A DNA stretch of 47,984 bases from Helochares maculicollis (Eukaryota; Arthropoda; Insecta; Coleoptera; Hydrophilidae). Position numbers and translations under genes: made by a program. The notes below the pieces were generated by a model, which was given only the letters and a program-made list of their open reading frames with translations, was not told where the DNA came from and made no database searches. Below, piece by piece: positions 1-12,500 of this stretch. The stretch's first letter is position 1; each line of letters opens with the position of its first letter. The DNA is taken from the NCBI GenBank assembly GCA_033557835.1, contig JAWQRO010000222.1, positions 1 through 47,984 on the forward strand. The letters are read 5' to 3'.

Positions 1-365
1 ATTAATGAGTTTATTACCGTGATAATAATGCATCATTAAATTGCATTGTTAGAGTTGTTGGCTAGCGGAAGTTCACTATATTCATCATTTTAAAATTCGA
101 ATGGCTAATCTAAATATTTTAAGACTGCTATTTGTAAGCATTATTCACTCGTAATAAAATAATAATGAGCAATATTAAATTAACTTGCGTCGGTACAGCT
201 CTAATAATAAAACCTACTAATTTAAATGAAAATTGCAAACAAGGTGTTGTGAATATTAGACCAACTGATTAATTCAACAATGCTTACCACAAACCAATGA
301 ACAAAGAATAAAATTCATTGTCATTATGAAGAAAACCACGATTAAAGAAGGAATTTTAGAAAGTC

Positions 366-386
366 TTTTTGCTTTTTGCTTTTTGC
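366..386. repeat. Short tandem repeat (TTTTTGC)x3
   Basis: Three perfect head-to-tail copies of a 7-bp unit, directly visible. Minor microsatellite in noncoding DNA; no function is inferred. Confidence 0.85.
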
Positions 387-1385
387 AAATGGGGGCATCA
401 GAGTTTAATATTAAAATTTTATTTAAAAAATTATTAATAAATGTTTCGCACTTTTTACGGATCTTCAATTAGAAATTGAGACTTCTGAACTGAACATTTT
501 TTTTAATAATTATCATTTGCTTCGGCTAGTTATAGAATAAAAAATTGGGTGGTACATTCTTTTTAAAATTCAAAGATGTGTTTTGCGGTCTACCAAAATT
601 TATTTAAGCTGGACTGAAAGTAATGACATAAATCTATATTTTACAAAATGCTGGTATTTTATGTGGCGAGATAGTATTTACCTCAACACTCATACTCCAA
701 CAATTGTCCAACAATCTCACATCCGCCTTTATAGTTCTAAATTAAAGGATCAAATTTATTTTGTTTATTAAGTTTTAGAGAAAGAGACTCTTCCATAAAA
801 CATACATGGAAGCACTTGAATTGATTATAGGACATGATTAGGTGGGATTTGTTTTCGAAAATGCAAAGCAATGCGATATGTTTTGCGATACTAATCGTTA
901 GATGAGGTAACTATTTTGTATGGCTTTCTATTCAGATAAGTATTTTATCTTTCCGCCTAAATTGAAGATCCCTACTGAGCGTTTCTTACCTTAAATTATT
1001 TGGTTGCTAAACTCACCAAAACTCTTTATTGTTGCTCAATTTTAATTCAAATAAATACTATGATCTTATTCGTGTAACAAGTATTAGCCGTAACAGCCTG
1101 ATAATAAATCTGCGGTCCAAGTTTTGCGAAGAATAAAACTGTTAGAAAATTTTAGAGAGTCAACACATGAAAACAACTGCATTTATTTTATAAATATATC
1201 ATCTTCAATGCATATTATGTTAGAAAAAGATGAGCTATTATACATTTTGTTACAGTTAACAATGAATTGTGCTGCTCAAACCCTTTGCGTCACATTGATT
1301 TTATTTTTCCTTGAGATCACAGAAAAAACAACAATTAGTTGAGTCATTATATTTTAAATCAGATCAGATCCGGCCAGGTTATGTG

Positions 1386-1405
1386 AGGTCAGGTCAGGTC
1401 AGGTC
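1386..1405. repeat. Pentanucleotide array (AGGTC)x4
   Basis: Four perfect head-to-tail copies of AGGTC. Each junction spells AGGTCA, the core half-site bound by many nuclear receptors, in direct orientation at 5-bp steps. The unit is so short that replication slippage explains it equally well. Similar words (CCAGGTT, GTGAGGTC) lie just before it, suggesting a slightly longer decayed array. Confidence 0.9.
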
Positions 1406-4031
1406 TTTATTTCTATTGATCATTTCTTATAACATTTCCGTCATTTTTTGCTATCGGTAAATTATGCAAAACATATCAGCTTACTAATATACAATATTTT
1501 CTGCTTAAAAGATTTGTCTTTTCGTGGTAAGAAGAATGTAAAAGAATATGTTCAAGATGTTAATTGCTGAATATTATTGTTAGCAAATTTTATTAATTCT
1601 TGCAGTGTCGACTTGACGCCTATAATTAAATATAATCCCATGAATTCTTATGATGACCTGTTGACCATACCGAAAACAGCTTAGTATCAAGAGTTGTTAG
1701 ATTCTAGTTATCCTCGTGCGTTACTTTTTCAGAGAGATACAATAGTTTCTTTACTCATGACTGGCTATCTTATAAACAGTGGCTTAACAATATTCATACA
1801 GTCTAGTCAAACATGTACTATTATTAAGAGTCAACTAAAAATGAGGTAATGATAAGCATAACAGTGGGTTAATTTTACATTTTTGTGGCTCTTGCACACA
1901 CAAAAATTACAAAGAAAAGTTCCAGTAAATAAATATATAATATATATTAATATATAATAAAATAGATTGTAAATTGCCCACAAGGAAAGCTGTGGATAAT
2001 CGCTAACATAAATAAAACAAAATATCCTGACTCATAGATTGGATGACTGACTGTGAGTAATATGCAGCCCAAGCCGCTTAACACACAAAAATATATATTT
2101 TGAATACATTAACGTCATGAGATAGAAATTGGGAAACAGGATTTTTAAAAACTCTGTTTCTAAACATTAAAATTGAAAGTTAGATGTAGCGAGCTTGTTC
2201 GTGTACAACAGTTGACAATTTAATAAAATATAAGAATCATAAATTATGACATTGTTTATTATGTTACAATAATTGCAAGGGCAATAGGGGGAAGAATACA
2301 TTATCAAAATAGAAAAACAAATGTTACAAAAATGTTCGTTCAAATATTTGCTTATTAATATTATATAAAATAAATATAAAAAAATCTTTATCTAGGAATC
2401 ATCATTTAAAAATAAACATATAATTAGTTAAAAAGTTCTTTATAATATAAGTAAGTGTTAAGTAGGAAACTATTTTAATTAATATAAGACGCGCACATAT
2501 TCGTTCGGGGCGTATACAGTATAAACTTTTTTACGATTTTATACATGTAAGATGGCGAAAGGGTGAAAGACAACAGTTACTACAGTACTCTACTAGATGA
2601 AAACTCGTCATGACATCATTTATTTTGGGACATGTATGTATGAAGATACTTGACATGTGTAGTTTGATGTAGCAATAATATCTGGGTATATTCAATAATT
2701 TTTTCTTAGAAGAATCTGAGCCGGCAAAGTGAAAAAAAATCATTTTTATAGGATAATATGAGAGTCTATTCATCAATTGCTCTGTTAACTAAGAATCTTA
2801 TGATGGTTAACAATCTACATTTTGCAAATGCATCAGATTTAAAGTTCATCGTCTCGGGTGAAAACCAAATCATTGAAGTTTTGCTATTTTTATTAACCTA
2901 AATGCTTAATATCTGTGCATATGATCATTTATTTCCACTTTCTTGTTTAAGCTGAACACTTTTGAAGTTCTATATAAGTTGCATTAAATAGTGCAAACAT
3001 TATTTTTACAAGTGCAGATATTAACATACAAATTTTAAATAAAATATATGTGCAATTAAACTATTAGATTTATTAGTGTCTTCTGTTAAACCAATTGTTA
3101 TATTTATTGTAGTGTGAAATCCTTCTAATAAGTTGCCTTCTCTGCCGGGATTTTTTAGCCAGTCAATAACTGTAATGGAGATACTTAGATATCAAGATTC
3201 TATAAAGGTGGAGAAGGTTATTGTGCCATCAATCTACTTATTCATTACAATATGCTCAAAATGTGGACAATTTACTTCCAGCACCACTAAACTAATTTCT
3301 TAAGTCAAAATAAATGTTTCTTTTCACAGAAGTCATCAAATTGCCTAAATCGATGGATTTGATTTAAGAGCAAAATATTGCTTTAAAATAGTAGATGAAA
3401 CCAGGTATATTTTATTAAATTCAGCATCGCGATTTAAACAAGAGATTTAAAATGAATACACACATAGTTGAGCTAAAACCATTTTTGCCATAATTGACAT
3501 ACATATTATTAACGATACTATAAAGGTCTCAATTTGAAACTAAATAAAAATATGAAAATATTATGACGATTGTAACATTTATGTTACGGCGGTCAAGTTG
3601 CATTTAAACAATATAAACAGAATCACACCAGTTTAATAATATAAAAATTCCTATAAAATTGTATGTACTTAGTAAGCACATATAATTTTCTTGCTCCCAA
3701 CCGTTCTGTGTATCAGCGTCTACATCGTAGAATGCGTGTTGCTAGGTATGCGATATCGACCAAACGCCTTCAGTGCAATTGTAAGTGACACCAAACACAC
3801 CTAATAAGCTAAAGAAATATTTATTTAAAATAAAAGTTGACAAATATGCAGTAGTGCGTTAATGTGTATCGTTGGTAAAAATTTATCAAGATCTCGATTA
3901 GTTGCTATTTATTTCACCCTGGCAACAGAAAAATGAAAATAAATAAATAGAAATAGGAAAATGTAACTGGTAACATTCTCACCATAACTTTAAGAGAAAA
4001 TTCATATTGAACAATTTCAAAAAGCCCCAAA

Positions 4032-6410
4032 ATGACTGAAAGCTACAACCAGGAACTGCGAAAGTGCATACATGCAGTCAAGCAGAGGCGCGCTGTGGCC
4101 CGTTTGAATTTCGCTGACGCCGGTGATGAAATGCAGAAGAAATACAACGTCACTGATAAGAAGAAGGAGCAGCTCATGCGATTCCTAGAGAAGAGTGTTG
4201 AGAAAACAAAATTGAAGGAGTGGGAGAAAAAAGTAAAGCCAGAATACCCAAAAATTCCGAGGAAAAGCATGGGTCATGAAATAATGAGGCACTATGCCAA
4301 TCAGCTCCCTACAACTCCAATAGGAAAATACATGGAGCTTTGTATTATTAAAAGAATCAACGCCCCTAAACAGCAGCAGAGGTATCAAGAGACTTTCGTT
4401 GAAGTCATGACTGAAATTAGGGAAGAATTTTTTAATGTTACCCATGACGTTGGCGTACATACAAGGATTCGCCCTTTTGACCATAGCGATCCTCACATTA
4501 AGCTAGCACCATTCAAGTACTTGGGAAAGTCAGAGTATTACGAAGAATATTTGAAGCATCGAGAGCAAATAAAACTAAAATTGTTTATCTTTGCTCCATT
4601 AATGAGAAAATTTTTAAAAATGTGCATAACTGAACTTCCATTAATTATGGTCGATTTCAGCAAGTATAGAGATATAGCTTATGAAAAAGAAAAACTTTTT
4701 GATATTTTATGTGATGAGATCGTTAAGAGCAGCGAAAACTTGCGGTTCTTTTATGATAAGCTAAAAGAAATTGCTGAAGCCGATAAAACAAAGATTCCCT
4801 TAGGAGGAAAAGTACATTATTGGAGAACCAGTATGTAGTAACGTAGCTTTAAAATTGATCAATCCATATTCAATCATTTCTAATTTCAGTTACTAGCATG
4901 TTGTCATCAATTTTTACACGACTTGTGAAGAATACGATTGATCACTTAGTGGAAGTAACAGGATTGGACGACAAAGTACCATATTTGCGTATTTACTTAA
5001 AATACGATAAAACATTATCAATTTTTCCATGTGATAGAGATACTTTCGAAATGTACTGGACTCTCGCCCTAAAGCTAACTGACTCGTTAAAAGGTCTCCC
5101 GGCATTTGAGTCCATATTTTGCAAAAAACAAGGCCAAAAAACTATTCCCATTTATATTTTGCAAGAACATTTAGATATAGCTAAAAAGCAATTAAAGAAA
5201 AATATAGTAAAAATGTACAGGGAAATAAATGGGTACATGGCTGAACTTGTGGTCACTTACAAACAAATATTTGTGGATTGCCAAACGACGTCTAACTTAG
5301 AAATGAGTTTTGAGGAAGGAAAAGCAAAAATTGAATTTTACCACACATATATAAGTACCATCCTTGATATGGTTGCCAACTTATATTTCCCTATAGGAGT
5401 ATTAGACCAAGATAAATGCAAAATGGATTTGAAGGACTTAACAGAACATTTAATTGATGAAGTCGCCAAAAAATTAGTGCTCCAGCACGAGTGGGAAAAC
5501 AAGGATATTTGCGAAACTTTTGAAATGTTAGCTATTAGAGCGCAGCAAGTTCCTCAAACCACTGATGAATTAATGGAAATGGGAGTTTATATGACTTGGG
5601 CTAACACCGAGCTCATGCAGTCACTTCGAGAAAGAATCACTCTATCCTTGGGCATTTTGGCTGGATTAATTGAAATGACTACTATTAGCAAAGAACATTT
5701 TGCCCTGAATTCTGAAACAGTCAATTGGCTTCAGAAAATTAAACCAATATTAGATGCTAATAGCTCTATGTATGAACAGATGAAATTTGAATTCGAGGAA
5801 CGTCTTCAAAGAGCTATCGATCATTTAAATACTGGAGTTCGTGATTTCTTCCCATATTTAGTAATGCTTGATGATATGGACGACTCAGATAATGCTAGAG
5901 AATATATAAATCAATTAGGCCATCTTTTAGTAAAAATTCGCGATTTTGATAAGCAGCAAGAATGGATCAACAAAGAAGAAACTAGTTTTAAATTTCCTCT
6001 ATCAGCCTTTAATGAATTGGAGGAGTTAAAAAGATATGTATATCCATTCTACAGACTGGTGAAAGTTTGCCTGAATTGGAAGCGAAGTTATGGTGCATGG
6101 ATGGACGGTCCTTTTGAGTTTTTAGAATATTCTGAAGCAGAAGAGCAAGTCGATGAGTATTTCAAAGAAATAAACAAAACTCAAAAGTTGTACAAAACCA
6201 AGATTCGCCAAGAGGCAGCTGATAATAATCCAAGGAGGTTCAAAGGGTCCGTCGATGATCCGGATGTTATGAACCAACCTGCTCCTTTGAAGCTAACATT
6301 TAAGGCCTTGAAGCAAATTAAGGATTTCAGACCCACTTTAATTTTGATGAGTATAATGTGCAATAAAGCTCTTTTACAAAGGCATTGGGATGAAATGTCT
6401 TTGATAGCTG
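4032..6410 (+). CDS. Axonemal dynein heavy chain, N-terminal part (two exons, 3' end missing)
   Basis: N-terminal tail of a dynein heavy chain, the ATP-driven motor subunit of cilium or sperm-tail dynein arms. The coding join is 4032-4830 plus 4890-6410: 799 + 1521 nt, 773 whole codons and one base of the next. The start ATG has a fly-like CAAA context, and an in-frame TGA lies 24 nt upstream (4008-4010). Residues about 35-75 are highly charged. The tail runs through exon 2 to WMDGPF (residues 670-675), followed by IKDFRP (743-748) and RHWDEM (764-769). These two are the hallmark of the start of the dynein linker (DHC_N2 region). A tail this short, and the HWDEMS form of the motif, suit the single-headed inner-arm group DNAH3/DNAH7/DNAH12 better than outer-arm chains; this is by eye. 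Tails of this type anchor the motor in the arm. The usual NPG[LM]R before HW reads NKALLQ here. AAA+ modules, stalk and C-terminus are absent from the window. Confidence 0.9.
4831..4889 (+). other. Intron 1 of the dynein gene (59 bp, phase 1)
   Basis: The donor is GTATGT at 4831 and the acceptor TTTCAG ends at 4889. Joining 4830 to 4890 gives an ATT codon and keeps the frame open from exon 1 (..HYWRT) into exon 2 (ITSMLSS..). If the intron were retained, TAG at 4836-4838 would stop translation. The length matches the short introns typical of flies. Confidence 0.9.
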
Positions 6411-6419
6411 GTAAGAATA
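6411..6419 (+). other. Splice donor of intron 2 of the dynein gene
   Basis: GTAAGAATA follows exon 2 and fits the donor consensus well. The exon ends one base into a codon (phase 1), exactly after the residues RHWDEMSLIA, where the family normally continues with G and the rest of the linker. Reading through instead gives 17 unrelated residues and a TGA at 6461-6463. A nearby acceptor (TTGCAG ending near 6450) would lead to a stop after four codons, so it is not the partner. No acceptable partner exon was found downstream in the window. Confidence 0.75.
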
Positions 6420-7733
6420 ATAATATTTTTTATCACCTATTGCTTGCAGCTGTGCTTGAATGAATTTCATTTAAAATTTTCGTGCTTTTTTTTTGCTTTG
6501 ATACTATTGGTTAATATACCTTCTATTGATAAGAATAAGATCTATTTGATTACGCTGTCGGGCATTTCTAAGCATAAAGTCACAGATAGTGAAGTTAAGC
6601 CGTGTATTTTTGATTTCCATCTCTTCTTCTTGGTAGAACTGCAAAAATCGATCATCTCTTCCGTTCGTCCCACTTAGTCCATATAACCCAACTATATAGT
6701 ATTCTCAACAATGCATTTCCGGTTATGTTATGATAGTTGCCAGTAATTATACTGACATCGTTATTCTTAGCTAGTCAGAATAATTCTCGGTTTGCGGAAC
6801 CCTTGTTGGTGTGTAAACCTGCATAATATGAGGTAGTTGGGTATCACTTCCAATTTTAATACAGCAGTGGGATCAGAGTACAAAAGCTCAGAAGTTTCTC
6901 TGCTACAACGATAACAATATATATGGTTTTGATCTTTGTTTCTAGAGTAGAAGAATGTACTACTATTCACAGTACAATTTCCTTTACCAGATCACCAGAC
7001 TTCAGCGCTTCTTCAAATCACGAGATACATTTCCCAGGTTTCTATTTTTAAATAAGCTTTCAGTATTCTATGCCCCGTTTCTCAGTTGTTTCCTCAGGTG
7101 TGTTTTGATTTGAATCATTCGAAATCATTCTTCTGCAGATCCGTGTGGGGAAATATTTAAATTTACGAATAATTTTGTATTGGATGCACTAACCATGTGA
7201 TTGTCTTGAGAACAATAATGAATGTGGTTTCTCGTTGTCTTCCATTTTGTCAGATATTGGCTTTAAATTTCGACCACTCACTCTGAGTTAGACGTCGTTT
7301 GCAGTCCCCAATCTGGATGAGGACATTGCAGTTAAGCTGATTTTGGTCTACCCGATGTATTTCATTTTCTTGGTATTACTCATATCGTAGAGGCGTTCCA
7401 TTATCTGCCAACAGGGAAGGTGCCCGATAAAGGGTCAACAATTTCACACGAGTTTTATTTACAGATGGGTCTTATCCACATTAAGAATCATGGTGACATA
7501 CTTAAAGCCCAAACATTTCGAAATTTTAAGAGATTTTAAACCATAATTTTTTGTGACATTGAATTTTGACAACACTTTAATAGTCATTAAAATAGATTTA
7601 GAGAAGAGTATAAAGAACAATTTTTTCAACTGTAGTGTTACCAACGTTTGAGATTGATATCCCAAAAACATCATCTCTTTTATGATTTGAATTTCTGGAA
7701 GCAGTATGTAAAATAAACTAATTTAGATGATTG

Positions 7734-7751
7734 TATATATATATATATATT
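7734..7751. repeat. (TA)9 microsatellite
   Basis: Uninterrupted alternating TA run in AT-rich noncoding DNA. Confidence 0.9.
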
Positions 7752-9109
7752 ACCAATTACATTTGGTACAGTTTGTTTTAAGCAAAATATATTCTTGACA
7801 ACAAAATTTATCCAAAAGGGTCGTTTATAAATTTTATCAAATGAACTGCTCAGAACCAAACTATGTTCGTTACATATTGTTTTGAAAGTAAAAAATTCTC
7901 ATAACCTTTATGTCGCGAAAATTAGAAGCACTTATCAAAAATATTTAAATTCTATGTAGAATGTCATATTTTATTAATTACAGAAAATTTATTTGATATA
8001 AATGTACCGCATATTTATTATATGCAACGATTTCTTGATGTTTTATCTAATAAAAGAATGTGGTTCTTATCTGAACATGTTGAATAAGTTAATATTTTAG
8101 TTAATTATTAGAGTAGTAAATTTAAAAATTTATTTTCGTGTCCTCCGCCGCAAATACCGCTGTTCAGTAAAAACTAGTCCAAAACTACCGATTAAAATAA
8201 AGCAGAGTAAAACGAGTATATGATTTCTAGAGGCAAAAAAGTGATGAAGCATATACAAAACAGCTCCTTGTTTAAATTAAAACCTTGTATATAAGAAACT
8301 TCTTTTAGAATGTTATCATTTTAAAAAATGTACCGACACATTTACTAACTCTTTTTGAAAAAAATATTTTTTTCTATCATATTCCTTCGTCAACATAATC
8401 ACCACTGACGACACCTATCTCTAACATCAAACATTCGCTGTCTATGGGGCTGAAGATGGAAGTTGAATGTTTTTGTAATGACTATATATTGATGACTGAA
8501 AATGCTGCAGACTTGAAAACGGAAGTTTTAGAAACTAGGAAATTAAGAAGGCTAATTGGATCGTTCAAAAAAATTGTAAGGAAAGCTTCTAGAGAAAAAA
8601 GTAGTTTGTTGGTATAAAAACTATAACTTATCAATTCGGGAGCGGGATAAGAAGCTCATTTTCAGATAATGACAAAATAAGGCTTTTATATCACGATGAT
8701 TATGTTCCTATAGCAGAACAGTTTTAATTCCCAAATTTATATGTAAACCATTTTTTAATTTGTGTCATCACGAATTTCTCGCACAGTCCATAATAAACTA
8801 AGTTCCGAGTCATAAATTTACAGATCAAGAAAAAATGCTTTGTAGTTTGATTACTGCCAATATGTTGAATTTGAAGCAAACCAATAATAATCAAAACTTT
8901 TATACAAACCCTTAAATTCTTGAAAGTAAAGCTGCTAACTGCTTGGGAATAAATAAAATATGAACTAGATATAGAAGTGTGAGTGGTTAGAATTGTGCAC
9001 GAGTAAATAATTTTCCAAACTCAAGATTGTCAAGAGATTTTATCAATTTACATGTCTTGTCCGCCAAACTAAACCAAACCAATACCAGAATGATTTATCC
9101 AATCAGGTT

Positions 9110-9480
9110 AGTGTTTATCAGAGCGGACAAGTCCGGTAGAGTCCGGCGCCAGCCGAGTGTGAAATGAGTAGGGCTCCGGTTATCGGTCCGGTTCGGCTCA
9201 GATGCGTTACATGTAGGATTAGTTCACATAACGTCAGATTACACGGTCACTAAGTTACTAAAGAATACAAAATTCATACCCAAGGATTACCTCCCTGTCT
9301 CCGGGGGTAAGTTCACAATTAATCCTTATCTAAAGCGCGCAGAGTTGCCACTTTTTGCGTTTAAAGTTTAGGGTCAACGCGTGGTCAGGTCGGGGCGACG
9401 CGGTTTGGGATTCGAATCGCACCATCCAGGATTCAAAATCCGGACAAGGGGACGATAGATGCCCTAACCAACTGTCAACG
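9110..9480. other. GC-rich patch with tRNA-promoter-like boxes (possible decayed SINE)
   Basis: This patch is clearly richer in G and C than its surroundings, with repeated TCCGG/CCGGT words near 9130-9200. On the + strand TGGTCAGGTCGG (9382-9393) resembles a polymerase III A box, and GATTCAAAATC (9430-9440) resembles a B box, with 36 bp between them, a workable distance. A second B-box-like word, GATTCGAATCG, is at 9409-9419. No cloverleaf forms: the would-be acceptor arms do not pair, so it is not a tRNA gene. A worn tRNA-derived SINE is possible, but chance is not excluded. Confidence 0.2.
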
Positions 9481-9533
9481 CGAAAGAAATTCTGCGTAAA
9501 GTTGTAATTTGTTACGTTTTATCAAAAAGTTGG

Positions 9534-9550
9534 ACCGTGATATTCACGGT
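9534..9550. repeat. Perfect inverted repeat ACCGTGA-TAT-TCACGGT
   Basis: Seven-base arms with a three-base centre, directly visible. It could be a binding site for a dimeric factor or a small hairpin; no function is inferred. Confidence 0.8.
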
Positions 9551-12500
9551 TTGTTTGATGTTGTTGACAAACGAGGATACAAGCTCCGAGCACGAAAATA
9601 ATTACTTTATAATTTGCCTTCTGCTCTACTTTCCTCTTAATTATACCTGCATTTATTTACTTAAATTTACAATTAAATGACCTTCCGAGTTTTATTACTT
9701 AAACACTGAAATGCCCAATATTTTACGATGTAAGCACTCCTGTTGATGTAATTGTCTCTTTTAATAAGTACTATTTTAGAGAGCGTTAGGTTTTTAATGA
9801 AGTTAAACTCGTTCCTGTGTAGAAATTTGGTACGTGACAAGACTCCCCCTGCGAAACGGTGCAACAATACATTATAATCTGTCTACAATAGAGTTTCCTT
9901 ACCTTAGAAACTTCCTTCGTAAAGCAAGAAATTTCATTGAGCGCAGAACTGCAGAACTAATTATAAGTACTAATCTCACTTTTATAGTACACACCATAAC
10001 CCTGCTAATTTGAGCCGCTATTCAATCTAAGGTTTCCTGTTTAACACTGATATGTGCCTTTAGTACACAGTTTCAAAATGATTACAACGTTCATCGTTTT
10101 GCTTCGCGTTACTATTTTGGGGAAGCAATACCGCCACCGCGCTTCTACCTCTTGCAGGTTTAACTTTGGATTAGTTTGCCTACGCCTTGGCCAGTTTGCT
10201 AGTTTCTACTTCAAACTTGGAATTATTCGATTACATAGATCAAAACTTTCACCTCCTTACCTGCAGCTAAATGTTTGGCGGCGACTGTACTCGAAGCTAC
10301 ATTTTATATCCAGCAAAGCTGCTGGCAAATAAAATATACTTTATTTAAAAATTAAAATGTATATATTACAAACCATGTGTACAATTTCAAAACTGTAATG
10401 TGGAACTAAGAATTCTACTATTACAAGTTGAATATTAAGTGATTCTCTGTATCCATGTTACAAACTTTGAACATTTTGTAGATCATTATAGAACGAAACG
10501 ATTCACCTTGCAGATTTTAAAGTTGTAAACAAATTTAAACTTACAAGAAAATCTACTAAAATATTTTTTTTGACACCATGCTTGTAAAAATTTGGATCTT
10601 CACAAGTGATTGCGCAAAAATGATTTAATAACCACTGTTAAGACCTTCCAGGAACGTCTACTCGCACTACTTATAAAAGGAACAACCCGATTCTCAAGAA
10701 GGAGTCTAAAATTGCTGGTCGTACAGAAAAGACGTCGCAGCAGCACACCCAGCTAATATCTTAATTACTCCAGTGTAACTTTAAGTAAATAAAACAATAT
10801 TCTGCAATCAATCAATGTCGTTCAAACCCATCTTGAGCCCAACTAATAAACATCAAAAAAAGCTATCGAACAACCACATAGGGACTTAAAATATGCTCAT
10901 TTTGTAACAGGAGGAAATTGCGTTTTGCGTCAGCCATTCGCAATCGAGTGATGTGAAATTTTCGAAGTCAGCAGTAACAACTAACAGCTATATGTCAGGC
11001 GGATACCAAATTGCAGCCGGCACTCATAGTAATTACCTCCACGAAACTAATGCACCGAAATGAAACAGTCACCGCAAGCAATAAAGTATCTATGCTTGTT
11101 TTTACGACGATATCTTTCAGTAGTAAATGATGCAGTTGCTGAACTATGGTCAAATTTTTACGAGCGATATAATTCATAAAATCTGATGTATTACTAAAAT
11201 TCTTGCTCTATCGAAATGAGACACGCAGCTGGACTACTTTTATGATTCAGGACTGTTTTTGTTGTTGGGTTAACAGCGGGGGTGTGTAAAGTGAGCAACA
11301 TCTACACAAACTATTATTTTCTATGTAGTATGTAGTTGGGCTATTAACGTTAAATAGAAAGATGATGCAGTACTTGTGCAGGCATGAACGAGAGAAGTTG
11401 CTGTATACTTTTATTTCATAATTATCAATTTGTTTTCTGCATTTATTCGACAGATTTTTATCTATCGTCATCAAACCTTTTCAAATAAAAATTGATTTTT
11501 TGTTCTGCATTAGAAGCTTTAAGAAAGCACTAGTCTTGTTATCTTGCATATATTGTGAAAAGTATGAAACATTTCTTATACATACTATCCTAATGTAATC
11601 TAATCTAAAGTGTTTTATTGGACTAGGGGAAAATTTTGAAATCAGGAGTTTCTTCACTCAACATTACAGCGTTGAAGAAGATAAGATCTTTTGAAATTAC
11701 TTAATTTGAAAATTTCATTCTGAGAATTAAATTTACTCATTGAAATCGATAAATTTGCATCTGTTCTTGGTTTTTAACTTATATCTCTTCAAATGCTGGA
11801 TGTAGCAAAATGCATTTCTATACGCAATTAAAACTGACTAAATTTAAAATAAGCTTGTTTCTACACATTCTACTTTTATTTACAAACTGCGTAGAATATT
11901 GTCGGTGGCAAAGCATTTTAACATGTATATTTAATTTCTGCAAACATGTGTATTATTAATTGCCTGAGAATATAAAGCGCCACTTCCATGTTTCCATTAA
12001 AAGTAATTTTCAGAAGATTTATCTCTAGCGTCTTGGATCCAATATTTGGATAAGTATTTGCCTAAATGCAACAATTCCTAGATTTAAATAAAAATGAGGT
12101 AACTGGCCGTACGACAGCAAAGTAGTATCTAGGTATAAACTACAAGAACAAGGCAGTGGGTGTCTATAATTCAAGGTAAAACAGTATTAAGCTATAATTT
12201 TTAAAATATTTTAAATATAATTTCGCTCATACTCGACCCGTTGAAGGAGTTTTCCAGCATTTCCATTTTCTTATTTAGATATTTATATTCAGGCAAAAAC
12301 TACAACACATTTTCGATCTCTTACGCAGAATGTTAAAAACTGAGTATATTCTTTTTTATTGAATTATAATTCCAGTAAATCATTTAATTGAGAGACTCCA
12401 AGAGAGCTAATTAAAACGGCAACAATTGTCCATCAAATATATTAGACATTTTTTAAAATACTTGATTTCATGTCGCATATGTGATATTAAAAATATAAAT

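Larger units (their letters stand above)
1..4031. other. Noncoding DNA upstream of the dynein gene
   Basis: I see no supportable gene here on either strand. The open frames are short (at most 81 codons), scattered over both strands and without recognisable motifs. The stretch is AT-rich, with AT-only runs such as the one near 1930-1965, and contains two small tandem repeats listed separately. The last few hundred bases should hold the promoter and 5' untranslated region of the dynein gene. I find no convincing TATA box or initiator there, so no transcription start is called. Confidence 0.6.

Noticed and set aside
4043..4496. Minus-strand open frames inside dynein exon 1
   Set aside because: They are antisense shadows of the real coding frame.
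6444..6677. Open frame directly after dynein exon 2 as a possible exon 3
   Set aside because: Its translation has no dynein linker features, and the nearby acceptor gives an early stop when joined in the phase left by exon 2.
6900..7440. Minus-strand translation that looked partly protein-like
   Set aside because: Eight stops in about 160 codons is what random sequence gives, and no motif was recognised.
9409..9419. GATTCGAATCG as the B box of a tRNA gene
   Set aside because: It is only about 16 bp from the A-box-like word, too close for a tRNA, and no T-arm or acceptor stem pairs.
10054..10332. 92-codon + frame ending just before an AATAAA-like signal
   Set aside because: The hydrophobic start is not convincing as a signal peptide, no domain is seen, and AATAAA is common in AT-rich DNA.
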